This document shows, in pieces, positions 1 through 11,072 of a DNA stretch of 64,000 nt; the first letter of the stretch is position 1, and each line of letters opens with the position of its first letter. Position numbers and translations under genes: made by a program. The stretch covers positions 1 through 64,000 of the forward strand of contig JALJEE010002379.1 in assembly GCA_023231475.1 (NCBI GenBank), given 5' to 3'. The notes under the pieces are model-generated. The model was not told where the DNA came from and made no database searches. It worked only from the letters and a program-made list of their open reading frames with translations. This DNA is from Seison nebaliae. Lineage: Eukaryota > Rotifera > Pararotatoria > Seisonacea > Seisonidae.

Positions 1-1154
1 ATTATTTCAGTTTCCACCAAATTTCATTCATTCTCAATTCAGTCACCGTCAACTATCCGTTTAGTTATACATATTACACAGTTTAGTGATATGTATTACC
101 ATTTTCTTCTTCTATTATTAATAGACATTTTCCGAAAAAAACATTCGTCCTCAAACACAATTTTCGTTTATAATTTTTTGAAATTTTTTCTTGAAATAAA
201 TCGTTTCTTTTTGATAATATCAGACTAAATTAAATAATAATCGTTGTGAAAATTTGTGAATGAAAAGAAAATTTTATCTATTATCTTCCATTTTATTCGA
301 TACGATTGTTCATTGATAACGATAAAATATATTTCAATATTATTATTATTTCCAACAATTATTATTGTTCAAAATTCCCGTCGGGATAAAGAAGAAAAAG
401 TAGAAAAACAAATTTTTATCCTCCTCGGTGTTGATTAGATGCCTTTATTGATCAAGGGGTTGCGGTCGATTGATGAAGTGGATGACGAATCATAAGAGAC
501 GATGAACTCTCTGAAATCACTGACAATGTGAGGGAAATATTACGAGATAGACCATAATATATCACGGTGTACGAAAGAACTGAGTGAACGGGTAATTGGT
601 AGATTTCGAGAGGAGAAGAAGAGAACGATTGCATCTATGAAAACAACAGATAGTTCCCCTAATGAGCCGATTATAGGCCCGATCGAGCGAGACGAATGAA
701 CGATGTGAACAGAGAAAAATTGTTTCCAAGGAGTACATCGGTAGAACTAAACCGAAGTGGATCCAGATGCCAAGGATTTGCGGACACCATGAGGTGGAGA
801 TTTATTTTCCAAATTCAAAGCGGTGCGATAAGAGATGATTTTCTCAGTTGACTGACAAGTTGTGAGATTTCTTACCTAGCGATTTGTTCTTGTTGAAATT
901 GAAGAAAAATGTGAGTGAATCGGCTGAATAATAATCTGCATTGAGAGGAAAGGTAAAGGTTTGGTAAAGGTGGTGAAAAATCGATGTGCTTTTTTTGGTC
1001 GTATTTTCTATTGAAATTTATCTTACTGATGTGCTTAGTTTTTATTCTGAACATCGTGATGTGCTCCGAATCATACAATTTAACGGAAGAAAATTAAGTA
1101 AAATAGAAATTTTTTATATCTCGTTATAACTGAATGAAGAAATTATAAAGTTGT
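1..1154. other. Non-genic left edge, downstream of E-Syt
   Basis: No convincing coding exon. The stretch is AT-rich and contains one copy of a dispersed repeat at about 370-770, annotated separately. Short open frames here overlap each other on both strands and show no protein-like composition. Confidence 0.5.
370..770 (+). repeat. Dispersed repeat, copy 1
   Basis: This stretch is recognisably homologous, in the same orientation and order of blocks, to about 58575-59040. Shared blocks include AATTCCCGTCGGGATAAA against AATTCCCGTTGGGATAAA, then CCTCGGTGTT/CCTCGGTGTC. Further along come CATCTATGAAAACAACAGAT against CATCTATGAAAGCAGCAAAT, and CCTAATGAGCCGATTATAGG against CCTAATGAGTCAATTATAGG. 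The copies are well diverged with small indels. No terminal repeat or intact frame is visible, so the family (LINE tail, SINE or other) is unknown. Confidence 0.75.
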
Positions 1155-2894
1155 CTAGTAGTCAGATGGAAGGGAGGTGGTAGTTGAAGCACTTTGTTTT
1201 CTATTGCGTCTCCGATCCAATGGTTTAATAGTAAACGAACATTTTAAATATGCGTCATACATTTTATTATCTATGATCGGTATGAAGTCTGTTACTGTGT
1301 TCTTTCTTTCTTCGATAAGTTGTTTAATTTCCTTCAATCCTACTGCTAATACATCGTCTTTTTGTATTAAAGAAAAACGGACAACTTCGGTTGCTGGATT
1401 CCTAACGACAAACGAGAATGTCTGCATGAATAATGGATCAGGATTGGCATATAATGTTATATCTGTTTTTTCCACTTGTTCATTCACACTCACTTGAATG
1501 AAAAGGTCTTTCATTTCTTGTAATCGTTTCCCGTTCGATCGATAGAAATTGCGACCCTCTTGAATAAAAACTATAATGACAGCTATCGGTAATTTATCAT
1601 TCGTTACAATTGAGAGTAGTGGATCTGGAGAAAATTGTCTCCTTCGATCTCTTCCAAGTTTCTCATGTCCCAATGGGAGATTGAGTGGTACGTCGAGAAT
1701 GAGAGGGAAAAAAATACCATTGAACGTTACGATACCTCTCGACGTTTCCCAAAGTCTTACCGAGTTCTCTATAACAGTATTCGGTTTCATTATAAACGAA
1801 GAGATTGACACTTGAACTTTCCCCACAAAATCGTCGTTATTGACATCATGATCATAAACTCGCAATTCGAGTTGAACACCTCGCCAATGGAGAATGATAA
1901 AATCAAAATATTCATGCCATTTTGGATTAGTAATATTCTGTTTAACGGTGGAAGTCATTGTGGTGGTTCCTAATACTAATTTGATATATGGATCGATACC
2001 CGAATTCTTTTTATGAATAATCGACACGTCTTTTTTGGGGAGATCGATCGCTTTCTTTAAATGCACTCGGAGTACACCGATCGGCATGAATTTCGGTTGT
2101 ATTTCACCTTCCACATTCTGTTGACACTTAAACGTACTGTCGAGAGGAATGCAGATACTTTTCGGACTCACCATAAAAGCACTGAAATATGATTTGAGAG
2201 TATTGAGAATTAGTGGACGAACGATAGGAAATTTAGCTAATTTGGCTGTATCGGTAAATTCGAGATCAATCTTCGGTTCTGTCTTACAACAAATGGACAG
2301 ACCTTTAGCTAATGGCATCTTTCCAATAAGAGGTTGAATGAGAACATAAATATTTCCACAGAAATACAAATTACAAATTCCAAAAGTCGAATTGAATAAT
2401 TGAGCTTGAATGTGTAGATTGGAAGAATATTCCACATTCAATTCAATCTCAATCTCATTTCTTGGAAGCATGGGATCATTAAATACGGTGGCTGAACGAA
2501 TCTGTATCGGATTACTTCCAAAATCGATTTGAGAGAAGGAAATATCTTTTAAAAGTGGAGACGATTGTCTAAGAATTGGGAGAACATCACTTTCTAATAA
2601 ATTTCGTAGGAACTCTGAGAAATATGGCCACAATCGTTTAAATATTAGATTTAACCATTTCAATTGTGACTCCTGTTGTTCGTCCGGTTCATGCAAATTC
2701 AATTGTGATCGATTTCTTCTTTTCATTTCACTTCGACCCACAATCGTCGAGTACTCCTCCCAATAGTAAGTGAAGAGTATGAACAGAATGGACACTAATA
2801 CCTCACTATATTGCACATACTTAACAACGACATAGACTAAACTAAACGGAATAATATATTTCACCAACACCACCATCACATACATCAAATCCAT
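1155..2894 (-). CDS. ESYT: Extended synaptotagmin-like lipid-transfer protein
   Basis: Single-exon ORF of 579 aa. Residues about 5-45 are a hydrophobic hairpin, as expected for an ER anchor. Residues about 75-260 fit an SMP (TULIP-type) lipid-transfer domain. Residues about 268-395 form a C2 domain with the SGIDPYIKLVLG strand and a YDHDVNNDDFVG loop carrying several Ca2+-ligand aspartates. A second, more diverged C2-like region covers about 425-560, where the Asp loops are not evident. The basic Ser/Thr-rich tail is short. The order hairpin-SMP-C2-C2 is that of E-Syts/tricalbins, which tether ER to plasma membrane and move glycerolipids between them. Vertebrate E-Syts are longer with three to five C2 domains, so this is a short form. 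The absence of introns is unusual beside its neighbours. Confidence 0.88.
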   Translation of the reverse strand: MDLMYVMVVLVKYIIPFSLVYVVVKYVQYSEVLVSILFILFTYYWEEYSTIVGRSEMKRRNRSQLNLHEPDEQQESQLKWLNLIFKRLWPYFSEFLRNLLESDVLPILRQSSPLLKDISFSQIDFGSNPIQIRSATVFNDPMLPRNEIEIELNVEYSSNLHIQAQLFNSTFGICNLYFCGNIYVLIQPLIGKMPLAKGLSICCKTEPKIDLEFTDTAKLAKFPIVRPLILNTLKSYFSAFMVSPKSICIPLDSTFKCQQNVEGEIQPKFMPIGVLRVHLKKAIDLPKKDVSIIHKKNSGIDPYIKLVLGTTTMTSTVKQNITNPKWHEYFDFIILHWRGVQLELRVYDHDVNNDDFVGKVQVSISSFIMKPNTVIENSVRLWETSRGIVTFNGIFFPLILDVPLNLPLGHEKLGRDRRRQFSPDPLLSIVTNDKLPIAVIIVFIQEGRNFYRSNGKRLQEMKDLFIQVSVNEQVEKTDITLYANPDPLFMQTFSFVVRNPATEVVRFSLIQKDDVLAVGLKEIKQLIEERKNTVTDFIPIIDNKMYDAYLKCSFTIKPLDRRRNRKQSASTTTSLPSDY

Positions 2895-3288
2895 CCAGTT
2901 ATTATAATAAAAAATTCGACAAAAAGAAGAAAATAAAGTAAAAGAAGAAAATCAAATTTTTTCTCACAAAAGACGAACAAGTTTTTTTCTTTAATTTTCT
3001 TTTCTATTTCAAATTTCACTTCCAAAACACAAAACAATTGGAACGCAATTCTGGTGCGTTGGTCGAACGAAAACTTAAATAAATAATCATTTTTCTCAAA
3101 TAATACGTGAAATCTAAATTGTTTACAATTGATTTCTTTAAAGTTTCCGTTGAAAATGTAACGAAATTTAAATAAGTTCGATTTTTAAAAAATTAGTAAA
3201 TTCTTCTTTGAAAAGAAGAAAAAATTTGTTATTTTATTTTTCATTGTAACTTTCTAGATATATGAAATCTTCAAATTTCTTATTTATT
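2895..3288. other. Spacer between E-Syt start and COX6A end
   Basis: About 390 bp, very AT-rich, with no coding signal. It must carry the E-Syt promoter and the COX6A 3' end. Confidence 0.5.
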
Positions 3289-3764
3289 TTATTGCTCATC
3301 TTCATAACCTTCCGGCAATGCAGTTACATGGGGATCATGTAACAAAGTCTTATTTCCATCACCCCATGGAAATGCCTAAAAAGAAAAAATTTTAAATTAT
3401 CTTTCTAAAATAAAAGGAAACTTTTGTTCTGATACGAAGATGTTCGTATGGAACGAATGGTGGTCGTTCTTCATGTTCCTTTCCATAGAACGCGTTGATA
3501 TACGCGACTATGATGAGAGGAAGTGCGAGGAAGATGGAAACATTCCTCCAAACTTTCATAGCTGAAAAGAAAATTGGAATGTTAAAGAGAAAGAAGTGAA
3601 ATCGAACAGGAAATATGTTCCATATTAAATCCACCTTTTGGCGGCTGTGGCATCTGATCGATTCCATTAATTTGTAACTTTTGTCCAGAATTGCTTTTTT
3701 TCGAAAAAGCGATCGAACGTTTCGAGATTTGTTGAAGGGCTTTGAATCGATTAAGAAAAGACAT
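3289..3764 (-). CDS. COX6A: Cytochrome c oxidase subunit 6A, mitochondrial
   Basis: Three exons, 3764-3635, 3561-3422 and 3375-3289, give 118 aa; the introns are 73 and 46 nt. The N-terminal 40 or so residues are Ser/Lys/Arg-rich and acid-poor, as in a mitochondrial presequence. There follows a single membrane segment (WRNVSIFLALPLIIVAYINA) and the family signature EERPPFVPYEHLRIRTK. The last exon supplies AFPWGDGNK...LLHDPHVTALPEGYE, which aligns end to end with animal COX6A. The protein sits in the inner membrane as a nuclear-encoded regulatory subunit of complex IV. Both splice junctions restore the conserved frame exactly (phases 1 and 0), which makes the gene model strong. Confidence 0.93.
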
Positions 3765-4201
3765 AATCTGCCTAATGAATGAATCTAATAATAAGACTAA
3801 ATGAAATTTTCGTAAATGAAAAAAAATGTATTTAACTTCTTTTTTGCTTAACTTCTATTTAAAAAAAGAATTCGTTTCTGATATAGGATTATTATATTTC
3901 ATTTTCCATATATATAATTCTTCTCGTCCCTGTGGAAATGTATTATAGATAAAAAATTTACCTATGAATTATTTAAAATTTAAGCTTTTCTTTCCAAATT
4001 TAGTTTTTAGAACTTTCCTTAAAATTTATCATATGTTTGAACGTATGATACAATGAGTGAAAGATGAAGATTATTTCAATTTTATGGAATATTTTTTGCC
4101 CAATTTATCGTATTTATTGAATTTGGTTCATGATAAAATTGGAAAGATAAATGGGAAGTAAACAAATTAGATGCGGAAAAATAGGACAGAACATTAATAT
4201 G

Positions 4202-4639
4202 TTAACGACGCGGATTTTTTAATTCGTGCAACTCTCTTTGCGACTGCGCATACTTCTCATTGATATCGGCCAAACATTCTGTAATTAAATTCACTTGATT
4301 CTTATAACCGTCTTCGATGGTCTGTGCATTTTCCTAATGGAGTTCATCAATTTTAGAAACGTGGCTAGAATGGAAAATAACTTTAATTTTTGTGTTTTCA
4401 ACTTGCAACTTAATAATATCATTCTTCAGAGTCATATTTGCTTGATAAGACAAGTAGAGGCGGTTATGTAAAGTTTGACATTCTCTATAATAGTTCACGG
4501 CCAATGCGTCCACATTCGACAACTTCTCATTAAATTTATTACATCGATCTTTATAATATTTTACTTCTTCGTTTTCAACAATTTTATCTTTCATTTCATT
4601 TTCATTCGAAGGTAACCCTCCAAAGTCATCTGACAACAT
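4202..4639 (-). CDS. Short coiled-coil protein like the PPP1R21 C-terminus
   Basis: Exons 4639-4382 and 4333-4202, with a 48-nt intron, encode 129 aa. Nearly the whole protein is predicted coiled coil. It contains a VNYYRECQTLHNRLYLSYQ segment and ends with YKNQVNLITECLADINEKY...ELHELK. This tail resembles the C-terminal block of PPP1R21 as I recall it (YEDQLSMMSDHLCSMNET...EIDTLK). PPP1R21 is a scaffold of the early-endosomal FERRY complex and is several times longer in vertebrates. Here a start codon sits just upstream of the coiled coil, so this is either a C-terminus-only version or the last part of a gene whose 5' exons I could not find. The family assignment is tentative. Confidence 0.5.
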
Positions 4640-6420
4640 TTTTGTTCGAAGCTCATTATTTATTTTTGACTAATTTTTAGTTGTTCAATATAATTTTTCC
4701 GAAATAAGAATTAGTACATTGTAGTGGTTTTCCTAAAACAAGCTTTTCGACGGAATTTCCTAAAACCAGAAACAACAGACAGGCCGAAGAGAAGGCAATT
4801 AAATGATTTTTAACAACACTATTATTCTCTTTTTAATAAATCTTCTACATTCAAATCTTAAAACTTGATTCCTGAGATGAGTAGACAAGGGACCCTCCAA
4901 CTAACGAGGAAACACTACAACATTTGAATCAATTTAATATGAATATGATTTAATTTGATACGAATCAATGCAAAAATTGAATACCAAACGAACTTTTAAT
5001 CAAATTATTTATGGAAATTTACTGTTCTACTACATCATTCGCTTTTAAAATTTTAAAGTTATTTAATTAAGTTTGCAATATTTTGACTCTTCCCAATATG
5101 CAATGAAATTTACTTTTGTTCAACAGAATAATTAAAAAAGAAATTTTTTTTTTTCTATTAGACCAAATCCAGGTGGGGTAAATTATAAAGAAATAAAGAA
5201 TAATTTTGAAATAATTTTATGATATCAATAATTTATTAAATCAAAATAAGAGATATATTCAATGAAATATAACGAAAACAACCATTTTGTAATCGATCAA
5301 ATATCTATTGATAATGGATCTACTTTCGAATTCGAGTAATCGATATTGTTTTCACATTTCTTTTCCTTTTTAGAATCGAACCATATTCATTGCACGATAT
5401 ATATATTGGTATCTATTACCTCGCAGAACCTATAATTGAATATTTAATCGTCCAACACAATTGAAGTTATAAGATCCAATTGAAGTTTTAAGATCCAATT
5501 GAAGTTTTAAGATCCAATTGAAGTTGTAACATGCAATTTGTGTTGTAACATGCAATTTGGGTTGCAAGGCCTATAGTAATCACATAAATTCTGTGATATT
5601 CCCAAACTCTATACTTATTAATAATATCCATACATGAATTATTTCCCTTACTATAATTGATTAAACCCTGTTACTTTCGATCGAATAGTTGATGAATAAC
5701 AAATTCGAAATTGAGATTCATGCACGTCGTTTCTTTCAATTCCTTAAAGAGTTCCAAAGAGGAGATCTCAATAAGGAATTTGTTTTATTGGCCGTTCAAG
5801 AGCCCTTACCCTTATATGATTGGAGAAGTGTTTGTGAAGGGAAAATATCCCCGACTACTCCTCCATTTAGGGCATCCAAAATGCCAAGAAAGGCCATAAA
5901 CATTTGCCAGTAAAGATAAAGAATTCCCATTAATTTCCATTTTCAATTCCACCCTTAAAGCGAGAAAAGACCTTATTGGAAATTCTTCCCAATGAATGGA
6001 TGAATATTGAAATCCAATTAATTTCAATAAAGAAATATGAAATTAACTTTGTAAAAAAAACTTTATTGTATTCGAATGAATGAAAAGAATAATTCAATGC
6101 TAGAAGACAAAAAAGAAATGTTCTAGGAACGAAAATTCTAGAAGGAAAAGAAAATTCTGAAACGGAAAGAAAATTCTAGAACATTCGATTCTCTTCTAGA
6201 ACTTAATCATTATATATCTAATTTGAGCGTATTTAGCCTTGGTACAGTTTAAAAAGTAATTTTCAAATACTTTTAAAATTTTGGCCGAAATATAAATTCC
6301 ATTTTTATTTATAAATTCCATATATTATATATATAATTCCATCCTTCTCCAATTTTTATATTGGTTTGGCTAGTTATTTTATTATTTCTTAAAATGACTC
6401 TATGAAAATTGATATTTTTA
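4640..6420. other. Gene-free AT-rich stretch
   Basis: No supported gene. It holds the 19-bp tandem array at 5461-5570 and, at about 6110-6200, several scattered copies of GAAAATTCTAGAA in both orientations. The short open frames at 5689-6027 occur on both strands of the same DNA and look non-coding. Confidence 0.5.
5461..5570. repeat. 19-bp minisatellite
   Basis: Five to six head-to-tail units of 19 bp, starting at about 5461, 5480, 5499, 5518, 5537 and 5556. The consensus is TTGAAGTTTTAAGATCCAA. The first three units are nearly identical. The fourth onward shift to GTTGTAACATGCAA, so the array has two subtypes in order. Confidence 0.9.
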
Positions 6421-7580
6421 TCAAAATAAATGTAAGTTATAATAAAGAATAAACTTTGAAATAAAAACCGGTGGCTCCATATTGCCCAAAACATATACGA
6501 TAGGACGATTAGAATTTACTTCCGAAATGTCCTTACCATGTCCTTTATAGATATGGTTGTAGTCGACATTTGAAGTCAGCACATCATTGATATATTGCAC
6601 TATTAATTCAAACGATGACTCCTTCAATTTCTCTACAATACATAAGCACACATCATCCGCACCATGTGATTTCTTCAAATTTATTAGGACTAGTGCACGA
6701 CGAACTTCATTCTCAGTGACCATAGTATGGTAGGATTGAAAAATATTCACCACTCAACATAATAAGAGAGAATCAAACATGGCAGACTGAAAGAAATCTT
6801 TGAATTCCTCAATACTGATAGTCGAAGGACTTCGTTCCTTTCTTCTCATTAGTGACCAGAATTTCGAAGTGTTGTTCATGTTGACCAATTCCTCATATTT
6901 TTCCCCCTCCGATTTTCTAAGTAAATCACGAACGACATAACGGAAGTTTCTCCGAGCAGTTTTCCTAACGGTAAAACTTTCATCAGACTTCTCTTTCAAA
7001 TAAAGACGATTTGCATATATCATATCTCTCTTCAAATGACGAATTGTTCCAAAATTCGGAATTTTTCGATCGATAGATCCACGGTTCTGAGGATACATAT
7101 TGCATAACGAACCGATTGAACTTAGTTTGTCAATTAAATCTCGACTAGCACAAGGATATTCGAGCATTGTTATCACTTTAGTTTTTTTACCAAGAGGTCA
7201 ATCTTTCTGTCGATTCTCTTATTATTATCCTTCTTTAGAACTTCCACCAAATCCAGTTTTTCTTTATTCGTGGTTTTGTCTAGATTAGATCTCCACGATG
7301 TTGGAGTATTAGGCCTAATACTTCCTTGGAACGTCGATTGAGTTCTTCCACGTTTCACGCTCTTGGTTGTTCCGTCACTTGTCCTTTGAGTATTCGCCAC
7401 CTTATTAAGTTCATCAATCATTGCTTCAGTTATACTGTCTGCAGATGAACTGCGGGATCTTCATTCTCTTCAATATTCTCAGATGAACCAGGATCTTCAT
7501 TCACTTCCTCAATATTCTCAAATGAGCCAGGATCGTCCCCATTCTCTTCTTCATTAGATTTATTATTATTAATAAACGAC
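6421..7580 (-). mobile_element. Dead non-LTR retrotransposon (LINE) fragment
   Basis: Read on the minus strand, three overlapping open pieces (7421-7173, 7176-6754, 6753-6421) form a broken polyprotein interrupted by frameshifts and stops. The middle piece has the linker typical of LINE ORF2 between endonuclease and reverse transcriptase: basic, with KFWSLMRRKERSPSTISIEE and FKDFFQ. The last piece has the start of the RT domain, NEVRRALVLINLKKSHGADDV, comparable to the usual ...L...KSxGxDG... motif. The catalytic YxDD block is absent, so the copy is 3'-truncated. An acidic open frame starting at 7580 with an internal duplication of GATCCTGG(C/T)TCAT may be the remnant of the preceding ORF. 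Confidence 0.65.
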
Positions 7581-7589
7581 ATGTCAAAC

Positions 7590-8030
7590 AAATCTCAAAT
7601 TTATTTAAAAGTCAATTAATGAATCTTAAGAAAAAATACACTATTAAAATAGTTTATACTCAATAAAAGGAAGCTTATTAAGAAAGCACTTTGCCCCAGT
7701 AGACCATAAAAGGGAGTAAGATAACGGTAAATTCTATCTTTAATTTCAGATTTGGCATTAAAAAAATCGGGGATAGCTTCATTTTTTCATATTTTACCCC
7801 CATCAATTGTGAAAAAAAAAATCTTTGTTTAATCCACTTTCCAGATAACACTTTTTTGGGCTAATGAAGCTAAAAAAAATTTGAGGAATTATCTACGTAT
7901 TTTGAACTCACGAAACCCTTATTTACTGGTAAATTTGAATTTCCTATTCCTTCGTTTAACGATTTGCTACCACTTACGTCTCCGTTGTCGTTTTTCTGTT
8001 CGTACTACATTCTTCCGAAGCCTACTCGGT
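7590..8030. other. Gene-free stretch between LINE and Tc3 remnants
   Basis: AT-rich, with no open frame of interest. It probably includes further eroded transposon sequence, but I see no terminal repeats. Confidence 0.4.
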
Positions 8031-8678
8031 TGACCAATCATTCAAGAATATCCATGTATTTCTCTGAATTCATATTTCCTTCAACGAAAACTATTGGTGT
8101 ACGACCAGCAAGCCAAATTCCGGCCCACACCATAACCCCCTTTTTCGACCCGGCAACCGATGCGGAGAAAATTTCTTTTTCTTTTCTCAAATCCCTCCAA
8201 TAGTAAAGAAAACCATCTGGTCCATCGAGATTAAACTTTTTTTCATCAGAAAATATGATTTGTTTTCCATTATAACCCTTTTCAATCCATTCAGTTATTG
8301 CATCCATTCTTTTCGTTTTATGCTGGGAATTAAGTTTGGGTTCTTTTTTCATTTTTTCCCAATGGACCTTTCCTTCTTTTAATATCCTACAAATGGTCGA
8401 TTTACTTGCGTTTGTTTTGTATTTCTCGGCTATAGATCGAGAATTGCTCCCATTTTCCGACCTTCGCGGCAAATTCGACGGTCTAACCTAGCCGACGTGC
8501 ACCGATTCCTTCCGGTTTCCTTCATCCTCGTCCCATAATTCTTATCATTTTTAAATGAATAAATAAATTTATTCGACCGATTAATTTTCCTGCCGATATC
8601 CGCTACTGAAACACCTTCGGACAATAAAGCCGTTATCTGTCCTTTTTCAAACTCCGACAATTTTTTTGCTTTCCCCAT
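8030..8678 (-). pseudogene. Truncated, frameshifted Tc3-like transposase
   Basis: The minus-strand ORF from 8678 starts with a helix-turn-helix DNA-binding segment (GKAKKLSEFEKGQITALLSE..., SVADIGRKINRSNKFIYSF). The frame then shifts near 8440-8470. The second frame (8472-8038) carries the first catalytic Asp in FSDEKKFNLDGPDGFLYYWR, then GVMVWAGIW and NSEKYMDILE. Both are very close to Tc3-type transposases of the Tc1/mariner superfamily. The second and third catalytic residues are missing, since homology ends near 8040 at a stop. The copy is therefore broken twice and cannot encode an active enzyme. No terminal inverted repeats were found. Confidence 0.85.
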
Positions 8679-8689
8679 AATAAAATGTG

Positions 8690-9222
8690 ATTAGCTATAG
8701 TATGTGATTATAAAATATAAATAATAGCTTGGGTCGCAATATTTAGATTTAACAAATTGTTAAATTGAAATTTTATCATTGTAAACTAAATTTTACATAG
8801 TTTTCTGCTATTTATCTATTTGCTTATCTTCTATCGAGAACTCGTCTGCGTTCGTCGTGTGATTATAAGGTTATCGTTATTATAGTGGTTCTTGCATCTG
8901 GTGTGCTTCGCTTTTAGTAACTCCCTCTTTCCTTAATTTCATTTGCCAACTTTTCTCACTCGTTACATAATTCTTTTTCATAAAATAAATTTTCTCATTT
9001 TATCTGAAAATAGTTAATTTTAACAATTAAGGTGAATTTCTTCTGTTCCGCTCCGAAATAGAAAAAATAGAATTGGTTCGGCTCCGAAAATAGAAAAGAG
9101 GGTAAATTGAAAGGAAAAAAATTTTTAAATGAATAAACATTAATTATTATCAAAAGTTTTATTCATGAGATTTAATAGGATTAATAATTAGTTGAAAAAT
9201 ATTATTTTTTGAAATTTCTTAT
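8690..9222. other. Gene-free stretch, short direct duplication
   Basis: There is no coding signal. Two imperfect copies of CGGCTCCGAAAATAGAAAA lie at about 9044-9095. The right-hand part holds the SLC35B3 3' end. Confidence 0.45.
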
Positions 9223-10657
9223 TCAAACGGTGAAAACATGAGACGGTCGTTGTCGTTCGATCGGTTTTCCACTCAGAAACTGTTGAAGATGATTATTGAT
9301 TTGTTTATTTAGCGGATACATAACGATACCTAAAAACACGATAGAAGCAGACCAGAGATATCTTTTAACAGAATTCGAATGATAAGATTTTGAGAAGAAA
9401 TTTTAACTGATAATGAAATGGTTTTGCGATAAGAACAAATGAGATAATTATCGTAAAAGCTTTCCGCGTATTCGTCACTGCTGCTGTGGTTAATGCTCCG
9501 AAATAATTGATCAACAACAGAATTGCTTGCAAACCACAATAGCCACTGAACGAATGAATCAAAGATAAGGAAAGAAGAACGACTGGTCGTTTCTACGAAG
9601 AAGATAATTCAAAATTTCCTGAAAGAAGAGAAATGGAGAAACTTCAAACAAAATGAATTTCAATGATCCAATTAAGTCGTTTGAAAGAATGACGATTACT
9701 ATCAAAATAACGGAACCGATCGAATATGAGTAAAAGATAATTTCGGGTGAAGTTGGTTTATGATCGTGAAGTAATTTCTCCTGATAATTTCCAATAATGG
9801 CGTCCGCGCTCAAACCAATTAGAATATAAAGAACTCCAATTATGTGGAAATTAGGATCGATATCTACATCCGTCAATATGAAGAAGATGAGACCAATACT
9901 CATGCAGAGACAGGAGATAACGGTAACGATGTTATACGTCTTCTTTTGGATGATGACACCGCCGATCATCACCGGAATCAATTTACAGCATTTGAAAATT
10001 TGTTGAGAAGGGAAGTTGAGTGATTGAAGCGCTTCATTGGAACAGCCAATTGTCGTCACTGTCATCAGCGCTAATTTTCCATATGACATTAAACTCACAC
10101 TATAAAACGAAACTTAAAACATTCCATTGAATTTTCAACAAAACAAAATTTTCGTTTTAAATTTTTTCAACAAAACTAAATTTTCGTTTTAAAATTTTTC
10201 AACAAAACAAAATTTTCATTTTGAAATTTTTTATGGAAATAATTTGCTGTTAAAATTTCTTTACAAAACAAATAAGTTTCCACTGAACAATTTCAAAAAT
10301 ATGAAATATTTTGAAGAAAAATTATTTGAAACTATGATAATGGAAATTGAAGGTAAATAGGACGAACGTGGATGGTTTGATGTTGTCTATTCGAAGATGA
10401 ATTGAAGAGTAAATAGTATAATTGATGAACATCAGAAAAGTGAAGAACCAAGAATGGTCATCAGCTTCGTAAGTTTTCCAAAGAATTTCTGTGATGAATC
10501 CGAAAACGATGAAAGTGGTGAAGGTGATACTTGCCAGAATGATGAGTTTGAGAACTTTATTCAATTCTTCGAATTTTTTCAACAGAATCGTCTTCCATTT
10601 CCTATTCGTCATCAACTTCCTCTTCTCTTCCATATCAGTTAAGAGATCGCTGGACAT
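9223..10657 (-). CDS. SLC35B3: PAPS transporter, SLC35B3 type (Golgi)
   Basis: Exons 10657-10368, 10099-9643, 9592-9408 and 9361-9223 join in frame to 356 aa; introns are 268, 50 and 46 nt. Conserved blocks appear in family order: SLNFPSQQIFKCCKLIPVMIG, SADAIIGNYQEKLL, SPEIIFYSYSIG, HSFSGYCGLQAILLLINYFG, AVTNTRKAFTIIISF, AKPFHYQYLWSASIVFLGI. These are the hallmarks of SLC35B2/B3, and the pattern fits B3 (PAPST2) best. Such carriers bring the sulfate donor PAPS into the Golgi for sulfation of glycans and proteins. About ten membrane helices are expected. The 50-nt intron is defined by GTTTCT...TTCGTAG and is needed to align with the family. The first intron is long for this window because it holds a 32-bp tandem repeat. 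Confidence 0.9.
10130..10236. repeat. 32-bp tandem repeat inside SLC35B3 intron 1
   Basis: Three imperfect units with a 32-bp period, anchored by CAACAAAAC at 10136, 10168 and 10200. Each continues as AAAATTTTCGTTTTAAA or a close variant. Confidence 0.85.
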
Positions 10658-11072
10658 CTGGAAGACGAAGAGAAATTATTTTGAAGAATTCGCATCGTCT
10701 AACCTTCTTCTCCTCTCACAACCGATGACACATAGAAACCATAATTTTATCATAAACTTTTTGATAGAACAGCTTAAAATTCAAAATTTCTCATTAAAGA
10801 AAAATATTTCATCAGAATTTCAAAAACTCCATTTCTCTACCATTCACAACAATGGTCCCTAATGTTAAAATCGTTTTTCTCATGTAAAAATTATGAAGTT
10901 CTAACATTGAAAGCCATGAGCACGCTATCATAAATATTGAACTAATTTTTCTGTACTTTCTTTTTCTTGTAAAAAGCAGAATGTAAGTGATTCAATTTTT
11001 CTCATCAGCTTTCTAACAGATATATACTTCCCAAACCTAGATATACAGGTACCCGAGGAGAACGTGTAAATA

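Noticed and set aside
1177-2337. Plus-strand frames opposite E-Syt
   Set aside because: They are antisense shadows of a clear SMP/C2 protein.
5689-6027. Overlapping frames on both strands next to the 19-bp array
   Set aside because: Three frames of similar length cover the same DNA; none has family features or splice context.
7960-8203. Plus-strand 79-aa frame over the Tc3 remnant
   Set aside because: Antisense of the transposase remnant.
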